Shown here: in pieces, positions 1 to 8,172 of the stretch
How the letters are laid out: every line of letters starts with the position of its first letter
Numbering within the stretch: position 1 is the stretch's first letter
Source: Marixanthomonas sp. SCSIO 43207
Lineage (GTDB): Bacteria; Bacteroidota; Bacteroidia; Flavobacteriales; Flavobacteriaceae
Direction: 5' to 3'
Assembly (NCBI RefSeq): GCF_019904255.1
Contig: NZ_CP063203.1
Location: 2,895,669 to 2,959,668, forward strand
Length of the DNA stretch: 64,000 bases
Program-made: the position numbers and the translations under genes
Notes under the pieces: generated by a model
Databases searched by the model: none
Told to the model about the DNA's origin: nothing
What the model saw: only the letters and a program-made list of their open reading frames with translations

Positions 1-222
1 AAACTTGCCCAATTTGATTTTATAAAAGCACAGAGTAACGTAAACCCAATACTGTTACTAGATGATATATTTGATAAACTAGACGAGCAGCGTGTAGAGC
101 ACATTATCAAACTGGTTGATGATGAAAATTTTGGTCAATTATTCATTAGTGACACCCACGCAGACCGAACAGAAGCTGTTATAAAGAAAGTGCATCAAAC
201 CTATAAAATGTTTGCACTTTAG
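1..222 (+). CDS. recF: RecF, C-terminal fragment (cut by window edge)
   Basis: This is the last 73 codons of an open frame that enters from the left edge. The visible part has a hydrophobic run ending in [11 protein letters not shown] (residues 18-28 of the fragment), which is the Walker B and D-loop region of RecF-type SMC/ABC ATPases. It is followed by [12 protein letters not shown], typical of the RecF C-terminus. RecF loads RecA at single-strand gaps in the RecFOR pathway. The N-terminal Walker A and signature motif lie outside the window. A lipoprotein gene follows 16 bases after the stop. Another ABC-type ATPase is formally possible, but the D-loop wording fits RecF well. Confidence 0.88.
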   Translation, partial: KLAQFDFIKAQSNVNPILLLDDIFDKLDEQRVEHIIKLVDDENFGQLFISDTHADRTEAVIKKVHQTYKMFAL

Positions 223-238
223 TAAAATTTCAGAAATA

Positions 239-661
239 ATGAATAGAATATTTTTAATACTTATAGTTAGTACACTAGTAGTTTCTTGCAAACAACAAAG
301 CCCTGAAGAACAATTAAAAAACCTTTCAGGGTATTGGGAAATCAAATCTGTTGAGTTTCCTAACGGGGAAGAAAAAAATTATAGCATTAGTACTACTATT
401 GATTACATTCAAATAGAAGATACGGTTGGAATAAGAAAAAAAGCACAACCACAACTAGACGGTACCTTTAAGGTTTCAGAAAATACAGAAACGTTTACTA
501 CAAAAATTGAAGAAGACAGTTTACATTTATACTACAGTACGCCTTATGATAACTGGAAAGAAACCGTTCTGTACGCAAAAGACAGCACCTTACATATACT
601 TAACAAGGATAAAAATATATATAAGTATAAAAAGTTCAGTACCTTTAATTTTAATGATTAA
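239..661 (+). CDS. Small lipoprotein, lipocalin-like, unknown function
   Basis: The product is a 140-residue lipoprotein. A lipobox (LVVSC, followed by KQQ) ends a short hydrophobic signal, so it is probably lipid-anchored after SPII cleavage. The mature part opens with an L-x-G-x-W-x-I-x-S pattern (LSGYWEIKSVEF), like the first strand of lipocalin-like domains, and is rich in alternating polar and hydrophobic strands. I chose the ATG at 239 because it puts the signal peptide at the N-terminus; an upstream in-frame ATG at 212 would add nine residues and overlap recF. The gene sits between recF and a DUF721 gene on the same strand. No ligand or function can be read from the sequence. Confidence 0.75.
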   Translation: MNRIFLILIVSTLVVSCKQQSPEEQLKNLSGYWEIKSVEFPNGEEKNYSISTTIDYIQIEDTVGIRKKAQPQLDGTFKVSENTETFTTKIEEDSLHLYYSTPYDNWKETVLYAKDSTLHILNKDKNIYKYKKFSTFNFND

Positions 662-681
662 CCACTAGAAAAACAATAATT

Positions 682-978
682 TTGTCAAGAAGAAACCGAG
701 AAGAAAGCACACTAGGAGACGTATTAAAAGAGTTTATAGAAGCCAATCGCTTACAAAAAGGTTTGGACAAAGTTTCTGTAAAAGAAGCTTGGCATAATGT
801 TATGGGCAGCGCTATCTCAAGATATACAACTGCAATAAAATTGGAACGCGAAACTGTGTATGTTCAGCTTAGTTCTTCTGTTTTAAGGGAGGAATTAAGT
901 TATGGTAAAGAGAAAATTATCAAGTTACTTAATGAAGAATTAGGAAAAGATTTGGTCAAAAAAATTATTTTACGATAA
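682..978 (+). CDS. DUF721 (DciA-like) protein, TTG start
   Basis: The protein has 98 residues and belongs to the DUF721 family by its pattern: an RRNRE-x-x-S-x-LGDVLKEFIEAN opening, a central W-x-x-VMG, and a C-terminal ELSYGKEKI plus NEELGKDLVKKI block. Related proteins are DciA-like, associated with replicative helicase loading in bacteria lacking DnaC; that role is inferred here. There is no in-frame ATG between the previous stop and the conserved start region, so TTG at 682 is the only start that gives the usual N-terminus. It follows recF and a lipoprotein on the same strand, fitting a replication/repair neighbourhood, and is closed by the terminator at 983-1007. Confidence 0.85.
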   Translation: MSRRNREESTLGDVLKEFIEANRLQKGLDKVSVKEAWHNVMGSAISRYTTAIKLERETVYVQLSSSVLREELSYGKEKIIKLLNEELGKDLVKKIILR

Positions 979-982
979 CTAA

Positions 983-1007
983 AAAAGCCGCTTAAAAAGC
1001 GGCTTTT
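983..1007. terminator. Bidirectional terminator between DUF721 gene and ndk
   Basis: AAAAGCCGCTT and its exact complement AAGCGGCTTTT form an 11-bp stem with a 3-base loop. The A-run on the left and T-run on the right let it act for both converging genes. Confidence 0.85.
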
Positions 1008-1029
1008 GCAATTAATTAAAGTTACCAAC

Positions 1030-1449
1030 TTAAAAAATCTCTCTTCCCGCAAAGTGGAATTGACTTTCAATCTCGGCATTTTCGTCGCTGTCACTTCCGT
1101 GAACTGCATTTTCACCAATTGAAGCAGCATACAATTTACGAATAGTTCCTTCTGCAGCTTCTTCAGGGTTTGTAGCTCCTATTAGCGTTCTGAAATCTTC
1201 AACAGCATTATCTTTTTCTAGCACAGCTGCCACAATAGGGCCGCGTGTCATATATTCAACTAATTCACCAAAGAAAGGACGTTCTTTGTGAATAGCATAA
1301 AATTCTTTTGCATCTGAAGTGGTCATTTGCGTTAACTTCATCGCTACGATTTTAAAACCTGAAGCGGTAATTTTTTCTAAAATAGCCCCAATGTGTCCTT
1401 TTTCAACACTATCTGGCTTTAACATTGTAAACGTTCTATCTGTTCTCAT
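1030..1449 (-). CDS. ndk: Nucleoside diphosphate kinase
   Basis: This cytosolic enzyme of 139 residues transfers the gamma-phosphate from NTPs to NDPs to balance nucleotide pools. The sequence opens with the family pattern RTFTMLKPD (residues 5-13) and carries the active-site motif NAVHGSDS, with the phospho-accepting histidine at about residue 117. The length is normal for the family. It stands alone, converging on the DUF721 gene across a shared terminator, and has its own well-formed promoter at 1469-1498, which places the transcription start close upstream of the ATG. Nothing is odd about it. Confidence 0.97.
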   Translation of the reverse strand: MRTDRTFTMLKPDSVEKGHIGAILEKITASGFKIVAMKLTQMTTSDAKEFYAIHKERPFFGELVEYMTRGPIVAAVLEKDNAVEDFRTLIGATNPEEAAEGTIRKLYAASIGENAVHGSDSDENAEIESQFHFAGREIF

Positions 1450-1468
1450 GGTGTTTAAAAATTTTGTG

Positions 1469-1498
1469 CAAAAGTAGCTAAATACAATTCAAAAACAA
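1469..1498 (-). promoter_or_regulatory. ndk promoter (Bacteroidetes type)
   Basis: On the minus strand the -33 TTG (1496-1498) is followed by exactly 19 bases and then TACTTTTG (1469-1476), a perfect match to the TAnnTTTG -7 consensus. The ATG follows 19 bases downstream. Confidence 0.7.
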
Positions 1499-1513
1499 GC
1501 AAATAACAATAGT

Positions 1514-2566
1514 TTAATATTGTTGAATAAATTCTTGATATAAAATATTGTTTTCGCCTCTTATTTGATAAGTAACTTTTTCATTTTCAAAGTCAAAATA
1601 CAATACGCCAAAATTAAGCTCTTTTGTACCCTCACCTACTCTGTAAGGATTTGTGTCCATTGGTGTACCAGGCCAAGTGTGTGTTAAACCGCTACTTGTA
1701 AAATCTACCAAAGGATCATCTAACCCGGTAACTTGATTTACTGAAACTTCTGCGTGGTGACGATCACCACTTAGAATTAAAATATTTTTTGCTTTTGCAT
1801 GTTGTATTGCTTGATACATTTTTTCAACTTCAGAAGGGTGATTTGCCCATTTTTCAAAGCCGTGTTGATTACTTAAAAACTGAATACTACTTACTATAAC
1901 CGTAAAATCTGCACTGTCATCTTTTAGTTCATTCTCAAACCAATGCCATTGCTCGCTGCCAAGAATACTGCCGCCTTCACCTTCGTTCCAAGGAATGTAA
2001 CGCTCATAATCATTTTTAGGATTTGGATTACGTTTTAAAGAGTCTCTAAAATAACGGGTGTCAAGTAAAATCACTTTTATACTTCCTGCTTTACTAGCAA
2101 AAGTTTGAGCGTGATAAACACCTTCACGCTTACGTCTAGGGTTATCCTTTTCTAGTTTTAAAAAATCTAAAAACACTTGTTGTGCTTCTTCCTTTTTATG
2201 CCATTCTTTTCCGCCATCATTTTTACCGTAATCATGATCATCCCAAGTTCCGATAATTGGGGTGTTTTTTGCTAGTTTCTTATATTCTTTATTGGCCCAA
2301 ACCTTATTATAATCTGAAGCCATTTTTTGCATATCATCGGTGTCTGAATATACATTATCACCACCCCAAATAAATAAATCGGGTTGGGTGTTAATTATAG
2401 GTTTCCACAAGGGTTGCTCACGGTTTTGGTCATTGCAACTCGCAAAAACCAGCGTAAATTGGTTTTGGTTTAGTTGTTTTTCAGAAGAAGGGATACTATT
2501 AGTTTGTTTACAAGCAGTTAAGCTTATTACTAATAATAGAAATGGGATTAGGAAGGTTTTTTTCAT
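1514..2566 (-). CDS. PhoD-like phosphatase lipoprotein
   Basis: The product is a 350-residue lipoprotein with a signal ending LTAC (Cys19). It matches PhoD/alkaline phosphatase D-like metallophosphatases. The metal-ligand blocks appear in order: FASCNDQ (about 41), GGDNVYSD (68-75), GTWDDHDYGKND (106-117), LLDTRYFRD and, near the end, SGDRHHAE. These enzymes hydrolyse phosphoesters with a bimetal centre at the cell surface, and the presence of all ligand blocks suggests it is active. The substrate (phosphomonoester, phospholipid or nucleic-acid-derived) cannot be told. It is a single-gene unit between ndk and the divergent nrnA, with a TATTTTTG -7 box at 2589-2596. Confidence 0.88.
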   Translation of the reverse strand: MKKTFLIPFLLLVISLTACKQTNSIPSSEKQLNQNQFTLVFASCNDQNREQPLWKPIINTQPDLFIWGGDNVYSDTDDMQKMASDYNKVWANKEYKKLAKNTPIIGTWDDHDYGKNDGGKEWHKKEEAQQVFLDFLKLEKDNPRRKREGVYHAQTFASKAGSIKVILLDTRYFRDSLKRNPNPKNDYERYIPWNEGEGGSILGSEQWHWFENELKDDSADFTVIVSSIQFLSNQHGFEKWANHPSEVEKMYQAIQHAKAKNILILSGDRHHAEVSVNQVTGLDDPLVDFTSSGLTHTWPGTPMDTNPYRVGEGTKELNFGVLYFDFENEKVTYQIRGENNILYQEFIQQY

Positions 2567-2588
2567 TGTAAGTTTTATCTTTAAAGCT

Positions 2589-2596
2589 CAAAAATA
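2589..2596 (-). promoter_or_regulatory. -7 promoter element of the PhoD-like gene
   Basis: TATTTTTG on the minus strand matches TAnnTTTG exactly and lies 22 bases before the ATG. No clear -33 TTG is seen at the expected distance. Confidence 0.45.
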
Positions 2597-2629
2597 AACA
2601 AACTTTAAAAGTTACATGTTATTAAATTG

Positions 2630-2637
2630 TATTTTCG
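2630..2637 (+). promoter_or_regulatory. Probable -7 element of nrnA-gldI-PPIase run
   Basis: TATTTTCG differs from TAnnTTTG at one base. It ends six bases before the nrnA ATG, so transcription would start at or next to the start codon. Confidence 0.4.
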
Positions 2638-2643
2638 CTGTAT

Positions 2644-3666
2644 ATGAATTCTGAAACAACTCAAATAATAAAAAAACTGTTAGCTTCACCTCAAAAAATT
2701 GTAATTGTAGGTCATAAAAACCCTGATGGTGATGCAATTGGTTCTTGTTTAGGTCTTTCTTTTTTTCTAAGAAGACTAGGTCACAAAACCAATGTCATTA
2801 TGCCAAATGATTTTCCAGACTTTTTAAAATGGTTACCGGGATGTGAAGAAATAATCATTCACGATAAAGACACTGACAAAAGTATAGCTACAATTAATAA
2901 TGCCAGTGTGATTTTTACATTAGATTTTAATGCATTAAACCGAACTGGCAACATGCAACAGTTTTTGGAAGATTCTGATGCCCGTTTTGTTATGATAGAT
3001 CATCATCAAGCACCAGAAGATTATGCCGTTGCAACTTACAGTGATACTTCTATGAGTTCTACCGCCGAAATGGTTTACCATTTTATTGATGCCCTTGATG
3101 AGTTGAGTATTTTATGCATGGAAGTTTCTACTCAATTATATACAGGTATTATGACAGATACTGGTTCATTCAGGTTTCCGTCAACTACAGCAACAACTCA
3201 TCGAGTGATCGCTCATTTAATTGAAATGGGTGCAAACAATTCTGAAGTTCATGAAAACATTTATGATGTTAACAGCCTAGATAGAATGAAACTTTTAGGT
3301 GTTGCTTTAAAAAATCTGAACATTTTACCAGAATACAACACCGCTTACATTACACTTTCTCAAAAAGAGCTGGATCACCATAACTTTAAAAAAGGAGACA
3401 CAGAAGGTTTTGTAAACTACGCTCTCTCATTAAAAGGCGTAAAATTTGCTGTAATTTTTATTGAAAACAAACAAGATAACATTATTAAAATGTCATTGCG
3501 TAGCAAAGGTGAATTCTCTGTCAACACATTGGCTCGCAAACACTATAATGGTGGTGGACACACAAATGCTGCTGGAGGAAGAAGTACCTTAACGTTATCA
3601 AAAACAATTAGTGAATTTATTAGTATCTTGCCCCAATATAAAAATGAACTTACAGATGCTTCGTAA
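2644..3666 (+). CDS. nrnA: DHH/DHHA1 phosphoesterase, NrnA-like
   Basis: The 340-residue protein is a bifunctional oligoribonuclease/pAp phosphatase type of the DHH superfamily. It shows the metal-binding motifs in order: GHKNPDGDAIGS (H24, D28, D30), the LDFNALNRTG block, MIDHHQAP (DHH at 119-121), and the C-terminal DHHA1 substrate motif GGGHTNAAGG (303-312). Family members degrade short RNA oligomers and 3'-phosphoadenosine 5'-phosphate in the cytosol. The gene overlaps the start of gldI and leads a three-gene run with gldI and a dual PPIase. A TATTTTCG box only six bases before the ATG suggests a very short or absent leader. Confidence 0.92.
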   Translation: MNSETTQIIKKLLASPQKIVIVGHKNPDGDAIGSCLGLSFFLRRLGHKTNVIMPNDFPDFLKWLPGCEEIIIHDKDTDKSIATINNASVIFTLDFNALNRTGNMQQFLEDSDARFVMIDHHQAPEDYAVATYSDTSMSSTAEMVYHFIDALDELSILCMEVSTQLYTGIMTDTGSFRFPSTTATTHRVIAHLIEMGANNSEVHENIYDVNSLDRMKLLGVALKNLNILPEYNTAYITLSQKELDHHNFKKGDTEGFVNYALSLKGVKFAVIFIENKQDNIIKMSLRSKGEFSVNTLARKHYNGGGHTNAAGGRSTLTLSKTISEFISILPQYKNELTDAS

Positions 3667-4210
3667 AATAGCTGCTTTATTTACTTTTTTTGCTATTGCT
3701 GCTTCATGTAAAGGTCCTGAGGCTCGCAGACCCGTTCAGCAATCTACCGGAACTTTTATTCAAGAATCTGCAGAGCGTAACAAAGCACTTTACACAGATG
3801 AAAAGGAAAAAATAGAAAAAATTATTAAAGCCGATACTACACAAGATTATATAGCTTCAGAAAGTGGTTTTTGGTATTATTATAATATTAAAGACACAGT
3901 AAGCGCCCCAAAACCAAAAATAGGTGATGATGTTACATTTACTTACAATGTAAAAGAATTAAATGGTACGCTTATTCTTTCAGAAGAAGAAGTAGGATTG
4001 CAACGGTACAAAGTAGACCAAACCAATCAAGAATTAATTTCCGGTATTCGTGACGGAATTAAACTCATGCAAGAAGGCGAAACAGTTACCTTTATTTTTC
4101 CTTCTTATAAAGCATATGGATACTACGGAATTGAAAACAAACTAGGAACCAACATTCCTATAAAAAGTACCGTGACACTCAAAACAATAAAACAAACTCC
4201 AGAAAATTAA
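3656..4210 (+). CDS. gldI: GldI, gliding-associated FKBP-type PPIase lipoprotein
   Basis: The 184-residue lipoprotein has a lipobox Cys18 (AIAASC). The mature part carries an FKBP-like domain (about 85-184) seen in IGDDVTFTYNV, ELISGIRDGIKLMQEGE, and the C-terminal YGIENKLGTNIPIKST block. GldI is a peptidyl-prolyl isomerase lipoprotein required for gliding and T9SS-related motility in flavobacteria; its presence implies gliding machinery elsewhere in the genome. I prefer the ATG at 3656, which starts right at the signal peptide; 3644 is an alternative adding four residues. It overlaps nrnA by 11 bases and is followed eight bases later by another PPIase lipoprotein. Confidence 0.88.
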   Translation: MLRKIAALFTFFAIAASCKGPEARRPVQQSTGTFIQESAERNKALYTDEKEKIEKIIKADTTQDYIASESGFWYYYNIKDTVSAPKPKIGDDVTFTYNVKELNGTLILSEEEVGLQRYKVDQTNQELISGIRDGIKLMQEGETVTFIFPSYKAYGYYGIENKLGTNIPIKSTVTLKTIKQTPEN

Positions 4211-4218
4211 TAATACCA

Positions 4219-5322
4219 ATGAAAAAAATCACATTACTAGTATTAATCGTTCTTACAGTAGTAGCTTGTAAAAGCAAATACCCAGACTTAAATGATGGCG
4301 TGTATGCTGAGTTTATAACCAACAAAGGAACCTTTGTTGCAAAATTGTACAACGAAGCTACTCCTTTAACTGTTGCTAACTTCGCATCATTGGCCGAAGG
4401 CACCAACGGTATGGTAGATTCTATTTATAAAGGTAAAAAGTTTTATAACGGTTTAACCTTTCATCGTGTAATCAAAGATTTTATGATTCAAGGCGGAGAT
4501 CCACAAGGTAATGGACAAGGAAACCCCGGTTACCGCTTTCCAGATGAAATTGTAGACTCATTACAGTTTGATAGCAAAGGTATTTTAGCTATGGCAAATT
4601 CAGGTCCTGCCACCAATGGTAGCCAGTTTTTTATCACCCTTAAAGCCACTCCTTGGCTAGATGGACGCCATACAATTTTTGGTGAAATTGTTAAAGGTCA
4701 AGAAATAGTTGACTCAATAGGAAATGTTGAAACTATTAAGCCTGGTGATAAGCCTAAGGATTCCATATTTATGAAAGAAGTAAATATTATCAACAAAGGC
4801 AAATCAAAAGTTTCTCATTTTACAGAACAAATGGAGAAAATCGAAAAAAGGAAAAAAGAGAAAGAAGAACGCATTGCCAAAGTAGCCAAAAAGAAAGCAT
4901 TAGGTTTTGATAAACTACGTGAAGAAGCTGAAGAACTTCCTTCCGGAATTAAAATCTACTACAATGAAAAAGGAGAAGGCAAACAACCCAAAGAAGGCGC
5001 TAAAGTTTTAATGAGCTACGCTGGATATTTTGATGATGGTCGTTTATTTGATTCTAACAGACTAGAAGTAGCCGAACAATATGAAAATGTTGATGAAGCC
5101 AGAAAAGCAGCACAACAATACAAACCAGTAGAAACGCAATACAGTTCTGAAGCTAGATTAATACCAGGTTTCAGAGAAGGCTTAATGCAATTAAGCGTTG
5201 GTGATAAAGCTACCGTATTTATTCCATCACACTTAGGATACGGTCAGCGTGGCTATCCACCATTAATCCCGGGTAATGCTGATTTAATTTTTGAATTAGA
5301 ATTAGTAGATATAGTAGAATAA
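4219..5322 (+). CDS. Dual cyclophilin-FKBP PPIase lipoprotein
   Basis: This is a 367-residue lipoprotein (lipobox VVAC, Cys17). An N-terminal cyclophilin domain (about 25-195) shows FHRVIKDFMIQGGDPQG, GPATNGSQFFI and WLDGRHTIFG. A highly charged Lys/Glu linker (about 205-235) follows. The C-terminal FKBP domain (about 240-367) has VLMSYAGYFDDGRLFDS, LIPGFREGLMQL and IPSHLGYGQRG. Two unrelated isomerase folds are thus fused and anchored in the periplasm or on the outer membrane, where they probably help fold exported proteins. It lies directly after gldI in the same run, so the cluster carries three PPIase domains. It ends at the terminator at 5347-5373. Confidence 0.93.
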   Translation: MKKITLLVLIVLTVVACKSKYPDLNDGVYAEFITNKGTFVAKLYNEATPLTVANFASLAEGTNGMVDSIYKGKKFYNGLTFHRVIKDFMIQGGDPQGNGQGNPGYRFPDEIVDSLQFDSKGILAMANSGPATNGSQFFITLKATPWLDGRHTIFGEIVKGQEIVDSIGNVETIKPGDKPKDSIFMKEVNIINKGKSKVSHFTEQMEKIEKRKKEKEERIAKVAKKKALGFDKLREEAEELPSGIKIYYNEKGEGKQPKEGAKVLMSYAGYFDDGRLFDSNRLEVAEQYENVDEARKAAQQYKPVETQYSSEARLIPGFREGLMQLSVGDKATVFIPSHLGYGQRGYPPLIPGNADLIFELELVDIVE

Positions 5323-5346
5323 CAAAACACCTTCTATAACACAAAA

Positions 5347-5373
5347 AAGCCTCTTGGAATTTTCAAGAGGCTT
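5347..5373. terminator. Terminator between PPIase gene and pepD
   Basis: AAGCCTCTTG pairs with CAAGAGGCTT (10 bp, 7-base loop). A run of eight T follows on the plus strand and six A precede it, so it can serve both convergent genes. Confidence 0.9.
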
Positions 5374-5395
5374 TTTTTTAAACTGTATCGTTCAA

Positions 5396-6853
5396 TTATT
5401 TCTTCGGAATACGTTTTAAAATTTCCATAACAAAACTCCAGTATTTTTGAGCTGAAGAAATACTCGCTCGCTCATCGGGTGAGTGTGCTCCACGAATGGT
5501 AGGCCCAAACGAGATCATTTCCATTTCGGGATAGTTTTGCCCTAAAATACCACATTCCAATCCGGCGTGGCAAGCAGCAACATCTGCACGGTCATTAAAC
5601 ATTTCTTGATAAAGAGAATCTAATAGTTTTACAATTGAACTTTCCATATTAGGAGCCCAACCGGGATACTCACCAGAAAACTTCACATTAAATCCTGCCA
5701 TTTCAAAAGATGATTCTAATGCATTGGCTAAGTCTTCTTTTGATGACTCAACTGAAGAACGCGTTAAACACAACACTTCAATCGTACCATTTTCTGCTAC
5801 AATTTTTGCAATATTATTTGATGTTTCAACCAAGTCTTCAATCTCCGGGCTCATTCTATACACACCATTATGAGCAGTATAAATAGCTTGAACAAAATCT
5901 TTAAAATCATCACACTCCATTACTTTTTCTGGTGTGTTTGAAATTTCTTTTGTAGAAATATGTAGTTCTGGTTCAAGGTTTTTATATTCCTCTTTAATTT
6001 TTGCTGCAATGTTTTCAACTTGAGAGGTAAAAGCATCCATTTTATTTGAGTCTACAACAACTGTTGCAACACTCTCTCGCGGAATAGCATTACGCAAACC
6101 ACCGCCAGATACAGACGCTAGATGTATATAATCACGTGTGGCATACAATACACGATTCATAAACTTATTAGCATTACCTAATCCTTTGATAATATCCATA
6201 CCGCTATGCCCTCCTTGTAAGCCTTTAACTGTAATAGTCATAGCTTGCGAATTTGAAGGAGTTTCCTTTTCAGAATATGTTTTTGTAGCTGTAATATCTA
6301 CTCCTCCTGCACAACCAACCCCTATTTCATCGTCTTCTTCGGTATCAAGGTTTAAAAGAATTTCACCTTGCAAGAGACCTCCTTTAAGTCCTTTTGCTCC
6401 GGTCATCCCGGTTTCTTCATCGATAGTAAATAATGCTTCTAACTCTGGATGAGCAATTGTATCGCTCTCTAATATTGCCATAATAGTAGCAACTCCCAAA
6501 CCATTATCTGCACCCAAGGTTGTTCCTTTTGCTCGTACCCAATCACCATCTACGTACATGTCAATTCCTTGAGTGTCAAAATCAAAATTGGTATCATTGT
6601 TTTTTTGATGTACCATATCAAGGTGTGATTGCATCACGATAGGTTTTCTATCTTCCATTCCTTTGGTTGCAGGTTTGCGAATAATCACATTTCCTACTTC
6701 GTCTTCAATGGTTTCTAGATTAAGTTTTTTACCAAATTCTTTCATAAATGCAATGACGCGCTCTTCTTTTTTTGAAGGTCTTGGCACAGCGTTTAAATCT
6801 GCAAATTTGTTCCAAAGTTGTTTTGGTTCTAAGTTTCTTATTTCTTCGTTCAT
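5396..6853 (-). CDS. pepD: Aminoacyl-histidine dipeptidase (M20 family)
   Basis: The 485-residue cytosolic dipeptidase is PepD-like, an M20 metallopeptidase that splits Xaa-His and other dipeptides. Metal-site motifs are seen: MQSHLDMVHQK (H77, D79), GADNGLGVA, DEETGMTGAKGL (catalytic Glu pair), LDTEEDDEIGVGCAGG, and near the C-terminus FGPTIRGAHSPDE. I chose the ATG at 6853; another in-frame ATG two codons upstream (6859) and a TTG further out are less likely because conserved sequence begins at NEEIRNLEPKQLW. It is transcribed alone, converging on the PPIase gene. A CAAAATTA box at 6938-6945 (minus-strand TAATTTTG) could be its -7 element. Confidence 0.94.
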   Translation of the reverse strand: MNEEIRNLEPKQLWNKFADLNAVPRPSKKEERVIAFMKEFGKKLNLETIEDEVGNVIIRKPATKGMEDRKPIVMQSHLDMVHQKNNDTNFDFDTQGIDMYVDGDWVRAKGTTLGADNGLGVATIMAILESDTIAHPELEALFTIDEETGMTGAKGLKGGLLQGEILLNLDTEEDDEIGVGCAGGVDITATKTYSEKETPSNSQAMTITVKGLQGGHSGMDIIKGLGNANKFMNRVLYATRDYIHLASVSGGGLRNAIPRESVATVVVDSNKMDAFTSQVENIAAKIKEEYKNLEPELHISTKEISNTPEKVMECDDFKDFVQAIYTAHNGVYRMSPEIEDLVETSNNIAKIVAENGTIEVLCLTRSSVESSKEDLANALESSFEMAGFNVKFSGEYPGWAPNMESSIVKLLDSLYQEMFNDRADVAACHAGLECGILGQNYPEMEMISFGPTIRGAHSPDERASISSAQKYWSFVMEILKRIPKK

Positions 6854-6937
6854 AGTCATTTCCTGCAAGGACAGGAATCGCTTTTTAATTAGACAATAGT
6901 TTTTTTAAAAATGATTTCTGAAAAAACCAATTTACCA

Positions 6938-6945
6938 CAAAATTA
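6938..6945 (-). promoter_or_regulatory. Possible pepD -7 element
   Basis: Minus-strand TAATTTTG matches TAnnTTTG exactly. It would give a leader of about 80 bases. No convincing -33 TTG is seen, so this is tentative. Confidence 0.35.
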
Positions 6946-7004
6946 AGCTTTTGCAGGCGCATTAAAAATTATGAAGAGAAAGAATTACTTTGTATGTTTA
7001 CCGT

Positions 7005-8075
7005 ATGCAAAAAAAACGAACGCAACTTATCTTAACGCTACTGCTATTTGTTCAAATAATTGCGTTACAGGTTTTAAAAAACTTCCCAGAGTTTGTTGAA
7101 AAATATTATAGTTTGGGCATTTACCCGCTTATTTCAAAAGTTTCTCGTTTTCTTTTTGGTTGGGTTCCTTTTTCGGTAGGTGATTTATTTTATGTGCTTA
7201 TTTCTTTTGTAGCGTTGCGATGGTTGTTTGTAAATTTCAGAAGAATTAAAAGAGAGCCTCTTTCCTTTTTTCTAGATATTACAGCAGCTGTATCGGTAGT
7301 TTACTTTATGTTTCATATGCTTTGGGGTTTTAATTATTACAGATTACCATTGCATAAATCCATTGGTATTGATGCAAAATATACAACTGAAGAACTTATA
7401 AAAACAACTGAGCGCTTTATTACAAAATCAAATGAAATGCATAGAAAGTTGGGATATCCTGATAGTGTAAAAATAGATTTGCCCTTTACGCAACAGGAAG
7501 TTTTTGAAATTTCAGATCAAGGATATAAAAATTTGGAAAACAAATTTCCGAAGTTGAAATATTCTCAAAGGAGCATAAAAAAAAGTGGTTGGAGTTTAGG
7601 GCTCACGTATATGGGGTACAGTGGTTATTTAAATCCTTTTTCGGGTGAAGCACAAGTAAATAATTTAATAAAAACGTATAAATTTCCGGTAGTGAGTTGT
7701 CATGAACAAGCCCATCAAATAGGTTATGCTGCCGAAAATGAAGCCAACTTTCTTGCAACACTGGCAACATTACATAATGAAGATGAGTTCATTCAATATT
7801 CAGGGTATATTTTTGCTTTACGATATTGCGTAAACGAGGTGGCTCGCAGAGATATTGACGCTTACCATAAATTACTTGAAACAATAAATCCGGGTATATT
7901 GGCTAGTTATAAAGAAATGCGTGATTTTTGGTCAAGTTATGAAAACCCTTTTGAAGTATTTTCAAAACATTTTTACAACTATTTTCTCAAAGCAAATAAC
8001 CAGTCAAAAGGTATCATGAGCTATAATTATATGGTAGCGCTAGTGGTTAATTATTTTGAAGATAAACCACTTTAA
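7005..8075 (+). CDS. DUF3810 membrane protein with HExxH motif
   Basis: The 356-residue protein matches the Bacteroidetes DUF3810 family. Three N-terminal hydrophobic segments (about 8-25, 50-70 and 85-110) are followed by a large domain with HEQAHQIGYAAENEAN (HEQAH at 233-237, with a further Glu a few residues on), a pattern of zinc metallopeptidases of the gluzincin type. Enzyme activity is inferred from that motif only; no substrate is known. The ATG at 7005 is used because the conserved-looking hydrophobic start follows it; a TTG at 6990 would extend it by five residues. It reads divergently from pepD, with a TTACTTTG -7-like box at 6985-6992. Confidence 0.85.
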   Translation: MQKKRTQLILTLLLFVQIIALQVLKNFPEFVEKYYSLGIYPLISKVSRFLFGWVPFSVGDLFYVLISFVALRWLFVNFRRIKREPLSFFLDITAAVSVVYFMFHMLWGFNYYRLPLHKSIGIDAKYTTEELIKTTERFITKSNEMHRKLGYPDSVKIDLPFTQQEVFEISDQGYKNLENKFPKLKYSQRSIKKSGWSLGLTYMGYSGYLNPFSGEAQVNNLIKTYKFPVVSCHEQAHQIGYAAENEANFLATLATLHNEDEFIQYSGYIFALRYCVNEVARRDIDAYHKLLETINPGILASYKEMRDFWSSYENPFEVFSKHFYNYFLKANNQSKGIMSYNYMVALVVNYFEDKPL

Positions 8076-8172
8076 CTTTCTTAACACTTTGTTAAAATTG
8101 ATTTTGCGTTTCATTAAATAAATCAACTACCCATATCTTTAATGCTTAATTTTTTAAAATAATAGAACGTTC

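Noticed and set aside
677..684. TAATTTTG at the DUF721 start as a promoter box
   Set aside because: It matches the -7 consensus but includes the TTG start codon itself, so a transcript from it could not carry the start; it is probably a chance match, and the gene is likely read from upstream.
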